DNA from: Pseudoflavonifractor sp. An44
GTDB taxonomy: Bacteria > Bacillota > Clostridia > Oscillospirales > Oscillospiraceae
NCBI RefSeq assembly: GCF_002161675.1
Contig: NZ_NFIH01000017.1
Location: 1 to 53,204 of the forward strand
Reading direction: 5' to 3'
Length of the DNA: 53,204 bases
Of the stretch, positions 6,683-15,366 are shown one piece after another; position 1 is the stretch's first letter, and the number at the start of each line of letters is the position of its first letter. A program made the translations under genes and the position numbers. The notes beneath the pieces are model-generated. The model was not told the origin of the DNA, searched no databases, and saw only the letters and a list, made by a program, of their open reading frames with translations.

Positions 6683-7738
6683 TTAGAGGGGTGCGTCGCA
6701 GAAGGCGCAGCAGTCCACGCCGCCGTTTTTCTTCACCAGCGGGGGCAGATAGAGCTCCGTCTGGGTGATGCACCGGGGGTTGTGGCACACGGGTTTGGTG
6801 CCGATTTCCACCGGGTCGGGAGTCTTCCGGGGCTGGTTGGCCAGATCGGACAACAGGGCCATGCGGGCAAACATGCCAAACCGGGCCTGCTGGAAATACA
6901 CGGCTCTGGGGTCGTCGTCCACGTCCACGGTGATCTCGTCCACCCGGGGCAGGGGGTGCATGATGAGCAGATTCTCCCGGGCGCGCTCCAGCTTGGACCG
7001 GGTGAGCACGTAAATGCCCTTGTTGCGCTCATACTCCAGGGGGTCCACAAACCGCTCCTTCTGCACCCGGGTCATGTACAGCACGTCCAGCTGGGGAATG
7101 ACAGCCTCCAGACCGGTGACCTCCACGAAGGGCATGTTGCGCTCCTGCATGAACTGGCGCAGGTACTGGGGGATAGCCAGGTCCCGGGGCGCGATGAGAT
7201 AGAAGCGGATGTCCTTGAACTTGGACAGAGCCTTGATGAGAGAGTGGACGGTACGTCCGTTTTTCAAATCGCCGCACAGACCGATGGACAGCCCGTCCAC
7301 ACTGCCCCGCAGGCGGGTGATGGTGGTCAGGTCGGCGGTGGTCTGGGTGGGGTGCATGTGGCCGCCGTCACCGGCGTTGATCACCGGCACATCGGCGTAG
7401 AGAGAGGCAGCCTTGGCAGCGCCCTCCCAGGGGGTGCGCATGACGATGACATCCGCGTAGTTGGATACCATCTTAATGGTGTCCTTCAACGTCTCGCCCT
7501 TGGCCACCGAGGAGGAGTTGGGGTCGGCAAAGCCGAACACCGATCCGCCCAGGCGCATCATGGCGGTTTGGAAGGAGAAGTTGGTGCGGGTGGAGGGCTC
7601 ATAGAACAGGTTGGCCGACACCTTACCGTGGCATACATCTAAATATTGTTCTGGGTTGTTGATGATTTTGTCGGCTCTCTGATAGATCTCGTCCCATTCC
7701 TGTCTACTCAAATCCCCGAAGTCAATCAAATGACGCAT
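6683..7738 (-). CDS. pyrB: Aspartate carbamoyltransferase with a PyrI-like zinc tail
   Basis: PyrB joins carbamoyl phosphate and aspartate in de novo pyrimidine synthesis. The 351-residue product shows YEPSTRTNFSF (carbamoyl-phosphate STRT), SSSVAKGET (Ser and Lys of the 80s loop), GDGGHMHPTQ and MHPLPRVDEI. Family catalytic chains are usually about 305-310 residues. The extra C-terminus carries CHNPRCITQTE, then CCAFC about 20 residues later. This matches the Cys-x4-Cys ... Cys-x2-Cys zinc ribbon of the PyrI regulatory chain but lacks its nucleotide-binding domain. The ATG at 7738 follows GCAAGGAGGGACCGAT. It is monocistronic, with its own promoter and no other pyr genes nearby. Confidence 0.95.
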   Translation of the reverse strand: MRHLIDFGDLSRQEWDEIYQRADKIINNPEQYLDVCHGKVSANLFYEPSTRTNFSFQTAMMRLGGSVFGFADPNSSSVAKGETLKDTIKMVSNYADVIVMRTPWEGAAKAASLYADVPVINAGDGGHMHPTQTTADLTTITRLRGSVDGLSIGLCGDLKNGRTVHSLIKALSKFKDIRFYLIAPRDLAIPQYLRQFMQERNMPFVEVTGLEAVIPQLDVLYMTRVQKERFVDPLEYERNKGIYVLTRSKLERARENLLIMHPLPRVDEITVDVDDDPRAVYFQQARFGMFARMALLSDLANQPRKTPDPVEIGTKPVCHNPRCITQTELYLPPLVKKNGGVDCCAFCDAPL

Positions 7739-7766
7739 ATCGGTCCCTCCTTGCAAAGTTCGATAC

Positions 7767-7795
7767 ATTGTATCACAATCCCACCGGGCAAACAA
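7767..7795 (-). promoter_or_regulatory. pyrB promoter
   Basis: On the minus strand TTGTTT (7795-7790), a 17-bp spacer and TGATACAAT (extended -10, TACAAT at 7772-7767) precede pyrB. The leader is only about 25 bases, too short for a PyrR attenuator. Confidence 0.65.
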
Positions 7796-7895
7796 CAGGT
7801 AACTGGTGGTAAATCACAGGCCGCAGAGAAAAATTTTATACACTTCATGAGAATCCCACCTTTGGGACAGACTATGCAGACGGGGAGGATGAGAT

Positions 7896-8414
7896 ATGAG
7901 CACCTGGATCTGGTATCTTTTGGTTTACAGCTTTTTGGGCTACCTGCTGGAGGTGGCCTACGCCAAGATTGTCCACGGCCGGGGCAGTGGGCGCAAGTGC
8001 CTGCTGCTGCTGCCCTTATGCCCGGTGTACGGGGTGGGGGGCGTGGCCATTGTGGCCCTCAGCGGTCCCAATCCTCAGCCCCTGTGGGTGATGGGGGTGG
8101 GCTTCGGGGCGGCCACAGTGGTGGAGCTGCTGTTTGGACTCTATTATAAATATGTGTTGGGGGTGGCCTTTTGGAATTACTCCCAAATCCGTTGGAATGT
8201 GTGCGGATTGGTTTGTTTGCCCTTTTCTTTGGCCTGGTCTGGTCTGGCTCTGGCACTGGTTTACACAGTACACCCAATTGTAAAGATTTGCGTTTCCGCC
8301 CTTCCAACCGCCTTTACCGTGCCCGCCTGGATCGTGCTGGGGGCGGACTGCCTCATTAGTAGTATTGCACTAAAACGGGAGAAAAACACAGCGGTATTAC
8401 AATGGTATCGCTAA
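7896..8414 (+). CDS. CmpB-type (PF06541-like) putative ABC transporter permease
   Basis: A 172-residue membrane protein with about five hydrophobic helices. It starts MSTWIWYLLVYSFLGYLLEV and contains LCPVYGVGG and ELLFGLYYKYVLGVAFWNYS followed by WNVCGLVCLPFSLAW. These correspond to the FLGYLLE, CPIYG and WDYS/NxxGxxCL signatures of the family annotated as putative ABC transporter permease. The actual substrate and whether it works with an ATPase are unknown, and none is adjacent. The ATG follows GGGGAGGATGAGAT. It is divergent from pyrB and just upstream of the pst promoter region. Confidence 0.75.
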   Translation: MSTWIWYLLVYSFLGYLLEVAYAKIVHGRGSGRKCLLLLPLCPVYGVGGVAIVALSGPNPQPLWVMGVGFGAATVVELLFGLYYKYVLGVAFWNYSQIRWNVCGLVCLPFSLAWSGLALALVYTVHPIVKICVSALPTAFTVPAWIVLGADCLISSIALKREKNTAVLQWYR

Positions 8415-8434
8415 GAATAGGTAGAAAAGGGCCG

Positions 8435-8475
8435 CTTTACACAGACTTTACAAAGCCCTGGACGCACTCTTTACA
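8435..8475 (+). promoter_or_regulatory. Pho boxes upstream of pstS
   Basis: CTTTACA occurs at 8435-8441, 8446-8452 and 8469-8475. The first two are exactly 11 bp apart; the third is 23 bp after the second, so one weak repeat would sit between. Eleven-bp direct repeats are the binding pattern of PhoB/PhoP-type regulators. The third repeat also forms a dyad with TTTGTAAA just downstream. The likely regulator is the PhoP-like protein at 12753-13409. Confidence 0.75.
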
Positions 8476-8549
8476 ATTCTTTTGTAAACTCAAAGCTGTT
8501 CCCAAGAGAGACAATGAAACACAACGAATATGAAATGGAGAGACAACAA

Positions 8550-9410
8550 ATGAAGAAGTTTATCGCTATGCTGATGGCTGGTGCCATGGCGTTCAGCCTG
8601 GCTGCCTGCGGCAACCAGTCCGCTGAGAACACCCAGAGCGGTTCCGACAAGACCGACGGCTCCGAGCTGTCCGGCACCGTGATGTGCCTGGGTTCCACCT
8701 CTATGTCCAAGGTCATGGGCTACCTGTCTGAGCAGTTCAGCACCGACAACTCCGGTGTCACCGTGTCCGTGGAGGGCGGCGGTTCCTCCGCTGGTGTGGA
8801 GGCTGCTGCCAACGGCACCGCTGATCTGGGCCTGGCCTCCCGCGCTCTGAAGGACGAGGAGAAGGAGCAGGGTCTGGTGGAGAACATCGTTGCTCTGGAC
8901 GGCATCGCCATCATCGTCAACGCCGACAACGCCGTGGCCGACCTGTCCGTGGAGCAGATCGCCAAGATCTTCACCGGTGAGATCACCGACTGGTCTGAGG
9001 TGGGCGGCGAGGCTGGCGACATCGCTGTGATCGGCCGTGAGGCTGGTTCCGGCACCCGTGACGGCTTCGAGTCCATCACCGAGACCGAGGATAGCTGCAA
9101 GCTGGACCAGGAGCTGACCTCCACCGGCGCTGTCATCGAGGCCGTGCGCGGCAACGCCGCTGCCATCGGCTACGCCTCTCTGTCTGAGGTGGAGGGCCAG
9201 GACGGCGTGTCCGCCATCACCGTGGACGGTGTGGAGTGCAGCGAGTCCACCATTCTGGACGGTACTTACAAGATTCAGCGTCCCTTCGTCATCGTGACCA
9301 AGGAGGGCGCCGAGATGTCCGCTCAGACTGAGGCCTTCTTTGACTGGGCTATGTCCACCGACGCCGCTGACCTCATCCGTCAGGCTGGCGCTGTGCCTAC
9401 CGCCAAGTAA
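8550..9410 (+). CDS. pstS: Phosphate ABC transporter substrate-binding lipoprotein PstS
   Basis: PstS captures phosphate outside the membrane for PstCAB. The 286-residue product begins MKKFIAMLMAGAMAFSLAAC: a lipoprotein signal with lipobox LAAC, acylated at Cys20. The mature part has the PstS phosphate-loop signatures GSTSMSKV and REAGSGTRDGFE. The ATG at 8550 follows GGAGAGACAACAA; the in-frame ATG at 8514 lacks a site and would spoil the signal peptide. It is the first gene of pstSCAB-phoU-phoPR and lies behind Pho boxes. Confidence 0.96.
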   Translation: MKKFIAMLMAGAMAFSLAACGNQSAENTQSGSDKTDGSELSGTVMCLGSTSMSKVMGYLSEQFSTDNSGVTVSVEGGGSSAGVEAAANGTADLGLASRALKDEEKEQGLVENIVALDGIAIIVNADNAVADLSVEQIAKIFTGEITDWSEVGGEAGDIAVIGREAGSGTRDGFESITETEDSCKLDQELTSTGAVIEAVRGNAAAIGYASLSEVEGQDGVSAITVDGVECSESTILDGTYKIQRPFVIVTKEGAEMSAQTEAFFDWAMSTDAADLIRQAGAVPTAK

Positions 9411-9430
9411 GAAACAAGGCTGCGGGACCA

Positions 9431-9458
9431 GCCCCCATCCCCCACACGGGATGGGGGC
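9431..9458 (+). other. Intercistronic stem-loop between pstS and pstC
   Basis: GCCCCCATCCC pairs perfectly with GGGATGGGGGC around a 6-nt loop. There is no T-tract after it. Such hairpins protect the 3' end of the pstS segment and help make binding protein in excess of permease (inference). Confidence 0.65.
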
Positions 9459-9536
9459 CGTTCCCCTGTGTAAAGGAGAATGAAAAACTTGGATAACGAG
9501 AACGTGATAACCCAAACCCCTAAGGAGGCGGTCCCC

Positions 9537-10451
9537 ATGGCGCAAGAGAAACAAAACGACCAGGCCAAGGCCCAGAAGGCCCGGCGGCTGCGGGACAGCG
9601 TAGAGTGGCTGGTGAAGAACATCTTCTTCCTGTGCGGCATCGTGGCAGTGGCCAGCGTGCTGTTCATCAGCGTCTACCTGGTGATCTCCGGTCTGCCTGC
9701 TATGCTGGAAATTGGCGTGACAGATTTCCTGTTTGGAGATACCTGGGACGGCAAAAACGGAGTGTACGGCATCCTGCCCTTCATCCTCACCTCCTTTGCC
9801 GGTACCGGCGGCGCCATTCTCATTGGCGTGCCTGTGGGTGTGCTCACCGCCATGTTCCTGGCCAAGGTGGCCAACCACCGCCTGGCGGTTGTGATTCGCT
9901 CCGCCGTGTCCCTGCTGGCTGGCATCCCCTCGGTGGTGTACGGCCTGGTGGGTATGGTGGTGCTGGTGCCCGCCATTCAGAAGGCCTTCCACCTGTCCTC
10001 CGGCGCCAACCTGCTGGCGGCCATCGTGGTACTTACCGTCATGATTCTGCCCTCCATCATCAACGTGGCTGAGACCGCTCTGCGGGCTGTGCCCAAGGAG
10101 TATGAGGAGGCCTCCCTGGCTCTGGGTGCCACCCACACCGAGACCATCTTCCGGGTCTCTCTCCCCGCCGCCCGTTCCGGTGTGGCCACCGCCATCGTGT
10201 TGGGCGTGGGCCGTGCCATCGGCGAGGCCATGGCCATCATCATGGTCTCCGGCAACGTGCCCAACATGCCCGGCAGCCTGTTTACCCCCGTGCGCTTCCT
10301 CACCACCGCCATCGCCTCCGAGATGAACTACGCCACCGTGGGCTCTCTGTGGCGGGAATCCCTCTTCTCCATTGCTCTGGTCCTCTTCCTCTTCATCATG
10401 CTCATTAACGTGGCACTCAACCTGTTTGTCAAAAATAAAAAGGAGGGTTAA
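9537..10451 (+). CDS. pstC: Phosphate ABC transporter permease PstC
   Basis: PstC is one of the two membrane subunits of the phosphate importer. The 304-residue product has six predicted helices. It carries the permease EAA loop EEASLALGATHTETIFRVSLP followed by GVGRAIGEAMAIIMVSGN. The ATG at 9537 follows AAGGAGGCGGTCCCC; an upstream in-frame ATG at 9480 has its ribosome site only one base away and is less likely. It is followed three bases later by pstA. Confidence 0.95.
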   Translation: MAQEKQNDQAKAQKARRLRDSVEWLVKNIFFLCGIVAVASVLFISVYLVISGLPAMLEIGVTDFLFGDTWDGKNGVYGILPFILTSFAGTGGAILIGVPVGVLTAMFLAKVANHRLAVVIRSAVSLLAGIPSVVYGLVGMVVLVPAIQKAFHLSSGANLLAAIVVLTVMILPSIINVAETALRAVPKEYEEASLALGATHTETIFRVSLPAARSGVATAIVLGVGRAIGEAMAIIMVSGNVPNMPGSLFTPVRFLTTAIASEMNYATVGSLWRESLFSIALVLFLFIMLINVALNLFVKNKKEG

Positions 10452-10454
10452 CTC

Positions 10455-11303
10455 GTGGAACATCTGTCTTTGCGTCGCCGCATCTATGACCGCGGCCTGC
10501 GGGGCCTGCTCTACCTGTGCGCCGCCCTCACCATCGCCCTGCTGGTGTTTATGATCGGCTACGTCTTCTACCGTGGCCTGGGCGGCATCACCTGGGAGTT
10601 CCTCACCACCCAGCGCAGCCTCATCCGTGGCACCGACGGCATTCTGCCCAACATCCTCAACACCCTGTACATCATCCTTCTGTCCATGGTCATCGTGCTC
10701 CCCCTGGGTGTGGGAGCGGCTATCTACCTCACCGAGTACGCCACCAACCACAAGCTGGTGTCCATCATCGAGTTTGCCACCGAGACCCTCACTGGCATCC
10801 CCTCCATCATCTTCGGTCTGGTGGGTATGCTCTTCTTCCAGCAGGTTCTGGGCTTTAAATACGGCATCCTGGGTGGCGGCCTCACCCTGGTCATCATGAT
10901 TCTGCCCACCATCGTGCGTACCACCCAGGAGTCTTTGAAGACCGTGCCCCAGTCCTACCGGGAGGGCGCTCTGGGCCTGGGCGCCGGCAAGTGGCGCATG
11001 GTGCGCACCGTGGTGCTGCCCAACGCCGTGGACGGCATCGTCACCGGCTGCATCCTGGCCGTTGGCCGTATCGTGGGCGAATCCGCCGCCCTGCTCTTCA
11101 CCGCCGGTATGGGCAGCGTGGTCAACAACTTCTTTGACGCCCTCACCACTTCCTCCGGCACCCTCAGCGTGGCCCTGTACGTGTACGTCAACGAAAACGG
11201 TGACGTGCAGAGCGCCCTGGCCGTGGCCGCTGTCCTGATGGTGATCACCCTGGTCATCAACCTCCTGGCCTCTGTGGCCGGCAGCCGTCTGAAGAACAAG
11301 TAA
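10455..11303 (+). CDS. pstA: Phosphate ABC transporter permease PstA
   Basis: The second membrane subunit of the Pst importer, 282 residues, pairing with PstC. Six hydrophobic helices are visible, with TETLTGIPSIIFGLVGM and the EAA-type loop REGALGLGAGKWRMVRTVVLP. The start is a GTG at 10455, three bases after the pstC stop and preceded by AGGAGGGTTAACTC. Spacing to pstB is 15 bp. Confidence 0.95.
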   Translation: MEHLSLRRRIYDRGLRGLLYLCAALTIALLVFMIGYVFYRGLGGITWEFLTTQRSLIRGTDGILPNILNTLYIILLSMVIVLPLGVGAAIYLTEYATNHKLVSIIEFATETLTGIPSIIFGLVGMLFFQQVLGFKYGILGGGLTLVIMILPTIVRTTQESLKTVPQSYREGALGLGAGKWRMVRTVVLPNAVDGIVTGCILAVGRIVGESAALLFTAGMGSVVNNFFDALTTSSGTLSVALYVYVNENGDVQSALAVAAVLMVITLVINLLASVAGSRLKNK

Positions 11304-11318
11304 AGGAGAACTGCTCCC

Positions 11319-12074
11319 ATGAACGCCATTTTAAAAACGGAGAATTTGAATCTGTGGTATGGCCAGAACCATGCCCTGAAGGATATCAATCTGGAGATGC
11401 CCCAAAACCAGGTCACCGCCCTCATCGGGCCTTCTGGCTGTGGTAAGTCCACCTTCCTCAAGACCCTGGACCGGATGAACGACCTGGTGCCCACGGTGAA
11501 GATCGAGGGCAAGGTGCTCTACCGGGACCAGAACATCTTTGACCCCCAGGTGGATGTGACTTGGCTGCGCCGTCACGTGGGCATGGTGTTCCAGAAGCCC
11601 AACCCCTTCCCCATGTCCATCTATGACAACATCGCCTATGGCCCCCGTACCCACGGCATCCACAACAAAAAGCAGCTGGATGAGATTGTGGAGAAGTCTC
11701 TGCGGGGCGCTGCCATCTGGGACGAGGTGAAGGACCGTCTGAAGAAGTCCGCCCTGTCCCTGTCCGGCGGCCAGCAGCAGCGTATCTGCATCGCCCGAGC
11801 CCTGGCCGTGGAGCCCGACGTGCTGCTCATGGACGAGGCCACCTCCGCTCTGGACCCCATCTCCACCTCCAAGATCGAAGATCTGATTGCAGAATTGAAA
11901 AAATCGTATACAATAGTAATCGTGACCCATAACATGCAGCAGGCCACCCGTGTGTCCGACCGCTGCGCCTTCTTCCTCCACGGCGAGCTGGTGGAGGCCG
12001 ACGACACCGAGAAGCTGTTCTCCGTGCCAAAGGACAAGCGCACCGAAGACTACATCACCGGACGATTCGGCTAA
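11319..12074 (+). CDS. pstB: Phosphate ABC transporter ATPase PstB
   Basis: PstB powers phosphate import by ATP hydrolysis. The 251-residue product has Walker A GPSGCGKS (about residues 36-43), the family-typical [16 protein letters not shown], signature LSGGQQQR, Walker [14 protein letters not shown] and the switch His in VTHNMQQA. The ATG follows AAAGGAGAACTGCTCCC. It forms PstCAB2 with its neighbours and is followed 13 bp later by phoU. Confidence 0.97.
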   Translation: MNAILKTENLNLWYGQNHALKDINLEMPQNQVTALIGPSGCGKSTFLKTLDRMNDLVPTVKIEGKVLYRDQNIFDPQVDVTWLRRHVGMVFQKPNPFPMSIYDNIAYGPRTHGIHNKKQLDEIVEKSLRGAAIWDEVKDRLKKSALSLSGGQQQRICIARALAVEPDVLLMDEATSALDPISTSKIEDLIAELKKSYTIVIVTHNMQQATRVSDRCAFFLHGELVEADDTEKLFSVPKDKRTEDYITGRFG

Positions 12075-12087
12075 GGAGGGACGCTAC

Positions 12088-12732
12088 ATGAGAAAGACAT
12101 TTGATGCCGAGCTGGTGGAGCTCAGCCACGAGCTCACCGCCATGGGTACTACCACCCAGGACGCCATCGACCTGGTTACCGCCTCCCTGACCCAGGGCAA
12201 GGCGGAGGGAGCCAAGGCCACCATCGCGATGCGCAACACCATGGACCAGATGGAGCGGGACATTGAAAACCGCTGCATGTCCCTGCTCATGCGCCAGCAG
12301 CCGGTGGCCCGGGACCTGCGTACCATTTCCGCTGCCATGAAGATGGTCACCGACCTGCAGCGCATTGGAGACCAGGCCGCCAACATCGCCGAGATCTCCC
12401 TGCTCATTGCCGAGAGCGGCGACAAGCCCGACGTGCCCGAGGAGATCGTGGCCATGAGCCGCCAGGCGGGGCTGATGGTGCGCCAGGCCATTGCCGCCTA
12501 CGTGGACCGGGACGAGAACACCGCCCGGGCGGTCATCAACCTGGACGACGTGGTGGACGACCTGTTTGTCCAGCTCAAGAAGATTCTGGTGGAGCGCATT
12601 GCCTCCCGGGCCGACCACTCCGACCGCTCGGTGGACCTCATTATCATCGGCAAGTACTTGGAGCGAGTGGCCGATCACGCCGTGAACATTGCCAACTGGG
12701 CCATTTTCTGTGTCACCGGAGAAATTCAGTAA
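12088..12732 (+). CDS. phoU: Phosphate signalling regulator PhoU
   Basis: PhoU links the Pst transporter to the PhoR kinase and damps Pho signalling when phosphate is plentiful. The 214-residue all-helical protein has the two PhoU repeats: MRQQPVARDLRTISAAMKM with DLQRIGDQAANIAE, and the second with LIIIGKYLERVADHAVNIA. The ATG at 12088 follows AAGGAGGGACGCTAC. A longer in-frame extension upstream overlaps pstB and is not credible. Confidence 0.96.
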   Translation: MRKTFDAELVELSHELTAMGTTTQDAIDLVTASLTQGKAEGAKATIAMRNTMDQMERDIENRCMSLLMRQQPVARDLRTISAAMKMVTDLQRIGDQAANIAEISLLIAESGDKPDVPEEIVAMSRQAGLMVRQAIAAYVDRDENTARAVINLDDVVDDLFVQLKKILVERIASRADHSDRSVDLIIIGKYLERVADHAVNIANWAIFCVTGEIQ

Positions 12733-12752
12733 GAAAAAAGGAGAGAGGCACC

Positions 12753-13409
12753 ATGACCCTTCGTATTGCGGTGGTGGAGGACGACGAGTCCATCCGCACC
12801 ATGTTAGAGTATTATTTCAAATCTATGGGTCATGAGGTGTTGGCCTTTGAAAGCGGGGAGGACTTCTTTGACGCCGCCCCCGTGGCAGACCTGGCGCTGC
12901 TGGACGTGATGCTCCCCGGCATGGACGGGTTGGACATTGTCCGCCGTCTGAGAGGGGAGGAGGCCACGGCCAAGCTGCCCATCATCATGCTCACCGCCCG
13001 TCAGACCGAGATGGACAAGGTCACTGCCCTGGATTTGGGGGCGGACGACTACATCTCCAAGCCCTTCGGGGTCATGGAGCTGCAAGCCCGGGTCAATGCC
13101 GTCATGCGCCGGGTGGGCGATCGGGACCCCATGCTTCGCTACCGGGACCTGGTCATCGACCCCGCCGGGCGCACCGTCACCCGGGGCGGGGAGGACATCG
13201 CCCTGACCTACAAGGAGTTCGAACTGCTGTGCCTGCTGGTGCGCCGCCGAGGTACCGTCCTCACCCGGGATGAGATTCTGGCCGCCGTGTGGAACTACGA
13301 CTTCACCGGCGAGACCCGCACCGTGGACATGCACATCAAAGCCCTGCGCCAGAAGCTGGGGGAGGGCTATATCACCACGGTGCGCTCCGTGGGCTATAAG
13401 ATGGGGTGA
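12753..13409 (+). CDS. phoP: Phosphate response regulator, OmpR/PhoB class
   Basis: A 218-residue two-domain response regulator. The receiver has the acidic pair Glu9/Asp10, phospho-acceptor Asp51 (LALLDVMLPGMDG), Thr in MLTARQ and Lys in SKPFG. The C-terminal winged helix (about 125-218) ends in the usual RTVDMHIKALRQKLGEG and VRSVGYKMG. The position after phoU and before a PhoR-like kinase, plus Pho boxes at pstS, support the phosphate assignment (PhoB/PhoP). The ATG follows AAAGGAGAGAGGCACC. Confidence 0.93.
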   Translation: MTLRIAVVEDDESIRTMLEYYFKSMGHEVLAFESGEDFFDAAPVADLALLDVMLPGMDGLDIVRRLRGEEATAKLPIIMLTARQTEMDKVTALDLGADDYISKPFGVMELQARVNAVMRRVGDRDPMLRYRDLVIDPAGRTVTRGGEDIALTYKEFELLCLLVRRRGTVLTRDEILAAVWNYDFTGETRTVDMHIKALRQKLGEGYITTVRSVGYKMG

Positions 13410-13415
13410 GAACCG

Positions 13416-14681
13416 ATGAAGAAGAAACTGACCATATCCATTTTCCTCATTGCCGCTCTGTCGGTGCTGCTCTCTGGGGTGGTGGGTATCTGGACCTTCC
13501 ACCAGCGGGAGATGGACACTGCCCGAGAAAACCTCACCGAGCTGCTGGCCCTCATGGACGCCCAGAACTACGAGACCTGGACGGAGGAGCTGCTGGAGCA
13601 GTTCACCAAGGCGGCCCCGGAAAAGCGACTGACTATTATTTCCCCGGACGGCACCGTGCTGGGCGATACGGACAAGGAGTCCCGGGAGAACCACGCCACC
13701 CGTCCTGAGGTGGTGGAGGCCAAGGAAAACGGGGTGGGAGAGGACGTGCGCCGCTCCGCCACCACCGGCATCTACACCATTTACGTGGCCCGGGTGTTCA
13801 CCGACGGCTACATCGGACGGGCGGCCATGTCCCTGTCCACCGTGGACACCCTGGTGGCTCAGACTGCTGTGGGCCTTGTGGCGGCTGCGGTGCTGTCTCT
13901 GGCGCTGGCTCTGCTGCTGGCCCGCCGCCTGGCGGCCTCTACCGCCAAGCCGGTGGAGGAGGCCGAGGTGGCGGTGCGTCAAGTGGACGAGACCCTGCAA
14001 TCGGCGCGCAGTGAGTTCACCGCCAACGTCACCCACGAGTTGAAAACTCCCCTCACTTCCATCAAGGGCTTTACCGACATGCTCTCCTCCGGGATGGTCA
14101 CCAAGCCGGAGGATCAACAGCGGTTTTTGACCATGATTTCGGTGGAGGTGGACCGGCTGTCCAATCTGGTGGACGACATTCTCACCGTCTCCGAGCTGGA
14201 GACCGTGGCGGGAGCCACCGGCACCGAGCGGGCCCCGCTGAAGAGCATTGCCCAGGAGGTGCAGACCATCCTCCAGCCCCAGGCGGACAAGGCCGGGGTG
14301 AAGCTCAACGTCACCGGCGGCGAGGTGGTGGCCTGCATTGCCCCCGACCGCTTCAAGGAAGTGGCCATCAACCTGGTGGAGAACGCCATCAAGTACAACC
14401 GCAAGGGGGGACGGGTCACCGTCACCGTGGGCGTGGCAGAAGGTATGGCCCGCTTTGTGGTGGCGGACACCGGCATCGGCATCCCCGAGGAGAGCCAGAG
14501 CCGTGTCTTTGAGCGGTTCTACCGGGTGGATAAGGGCCGCAGTCGTGCCGCTGGCGGCACGGGACTGGGCCTGGCCATTGTCAAGCACATCGTGGCCCTG
14601 TACCAGGGCCAGATCAAGCTGGCCAGCGTGGTGGGCTCCGGCACCACTGTGTCGGTGACCCTGCCTCTGGCTAAGAACTGA
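13416..14681 (+). CDS. phoR: Phosphate sensor histidine kinase PhoR
   Basis: A 421-residue membrane kinase. An N-terminal helix (about 6-26) and a second (about 148-170) bracket an extracytoplasmic segment. A short HAMP-like linker leads to the HisKA motif FTANVTHELKTPLTS with phospho-acceptor His207, then the N, G1 (VVADTGIGIPEE), F and G2 (GGTGLGLAIVKHI) boxes. It follows the regulator by six bases and ends at a strong terminator. The cytoplasmic PAS domain present in many PhoR proteins is not evident; its size fits the short form. Confidence 0.92.
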   Translation: MKKKLTISIFLIAALSVLLSGVVGIWTFHQREMDTARENLTELLALMDAQNYETWTEELLEQFTKAAPEKRLTIISPDGTVLGDTDKESRENHATRPEVVEAKENGVGEDVRRSATTGIYTIYVARVFTDGYIGRAAMSLSTVDTLVAQTAVGLVAAAVLSLALALLLARRLAASTAKPVEEAEVAVRQVDETLQSARSEFTANVTHELKTPLTSIKGFTDMLSSGMVTKPEDQQRFLTMISVEVDRLSNLVDDILTVSELETVAGATGTERAPLKSIAQEVQTILQPQADKAGVKLNVTGGEVVACIAPDRFKEVAINLVENAIKYNRKGGRVTVTVGVAEGMARFVVADTGIGIPEESQSRVFERFYRVDKGRSRAAGGTGLGLAIVKHIVALYQGQIKLASVVGSGTTVSVTLPLAKN

Positions 14682-14689
14682 ATACGTAC

Positions 14690-14726
14690 AAAAGAAGGGC
14701 TGTCCACGGGGGACAGCCCTTCTTTT
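14690..14726 (+). terminator. Terminator of the pst-pho operon
   Basis: AAAAGAAGGGCTGTCC pairs with GGACAGCCCTTCTTTT around a 5-nt loop. The A and T runs on either side let it work in both directions. Confidence 0.95.
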
Positions 14727-14780
14727 GAGTAAATCTTCATTTCATATCCATGAGGTGGAGGAATGAACGCTCTAACCGCC

Positions 14781-15338
14781 CATGGTTCCGGCTTGCCAGC
14801 CTGGTGGGGACGCTTCCCGCTGGGGGTTCCTTTTGCTCGGTCAAAAGGAACCAAAACCCGCTTAGGGCGTTCCCCCCTAAGGACCTCCCTGGGGTACGAG
14901 GCTGGACCTGCGTCAAGTCTCGATTCGGCCCGTCACCCTTGCTGTGGCGCCTAGTCGTGCCACCACACCAGGCTATTCTGGGCAACTGGCCCTATGGCTA
15001 GGTGGTTTCCACAGCCGGGCCTACCCTGGAGAAGCGGCGTTCCCGCCGCCGATCGCTGGGAACAGCGGCCCACCAGAGTAAGGCCCTGGAGGTAGAAGTT
15101 TATTTGCCATAGAAGTTGAAACTTACAATAGAATTGCCATGCCATCTATGTGGCCCCACCAGTCCAAGGGCCGAAAAGAGGAAGGTGCACGCTTCAACCA
15201 GTACCGGCGGGGTGGATTCCACAAGGCGGGGGAAGGCCCCGCCTTTGGCGGCCTTTGGTGACTTTCTGGCGGCAGAAAGTCACCCCAGCGGAGCGTCCCC
15301 ACCGGGGGCGCAGGTTTCCGTCTGAGAAATCGGAGGAG
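14781..15338 (-). repeat. Structured intergenic element, copy 1 (inverted)
   Basis: The non-coding stretch between the converging phoR and permease genes holds one copy of a three-member family; the others are 20521-21105 and 40549-41130. Read on the minus strand it starts with the 17-bp end GGGGACGCTCCGCTGGG (15300-15284) and finishes with a slightly altered inverted copy (14806-14824). Inside the first end is a stem GTGACTTTCTG/CAGAAAGTCAC; inside the second, GGTTCCTTTTG/CAAAAGGAACC. The segment in between includes GGCGGCGGGAACGCCGC and CTTAGGG...CCCTAAG hairpins shared with the other copies. Short frames over it look like chance reading of repeat DNA. Outside the core, both ends keep a weaker match including GATTTCTC. 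Confidence 0.9.
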
Positions 15339-15366
15339 TACAATCCTTCTGTATACAAGAAATCGG

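Noticed and set aside
8490-10751. A 753-codon leftward frame opposite pstS, pstC and part of pstA
   Set aside because: Its His/Gly/Gln-rich composition is the usual mirror of GC-rich coding; the rightward strand encodes well-supported Pst proteins.
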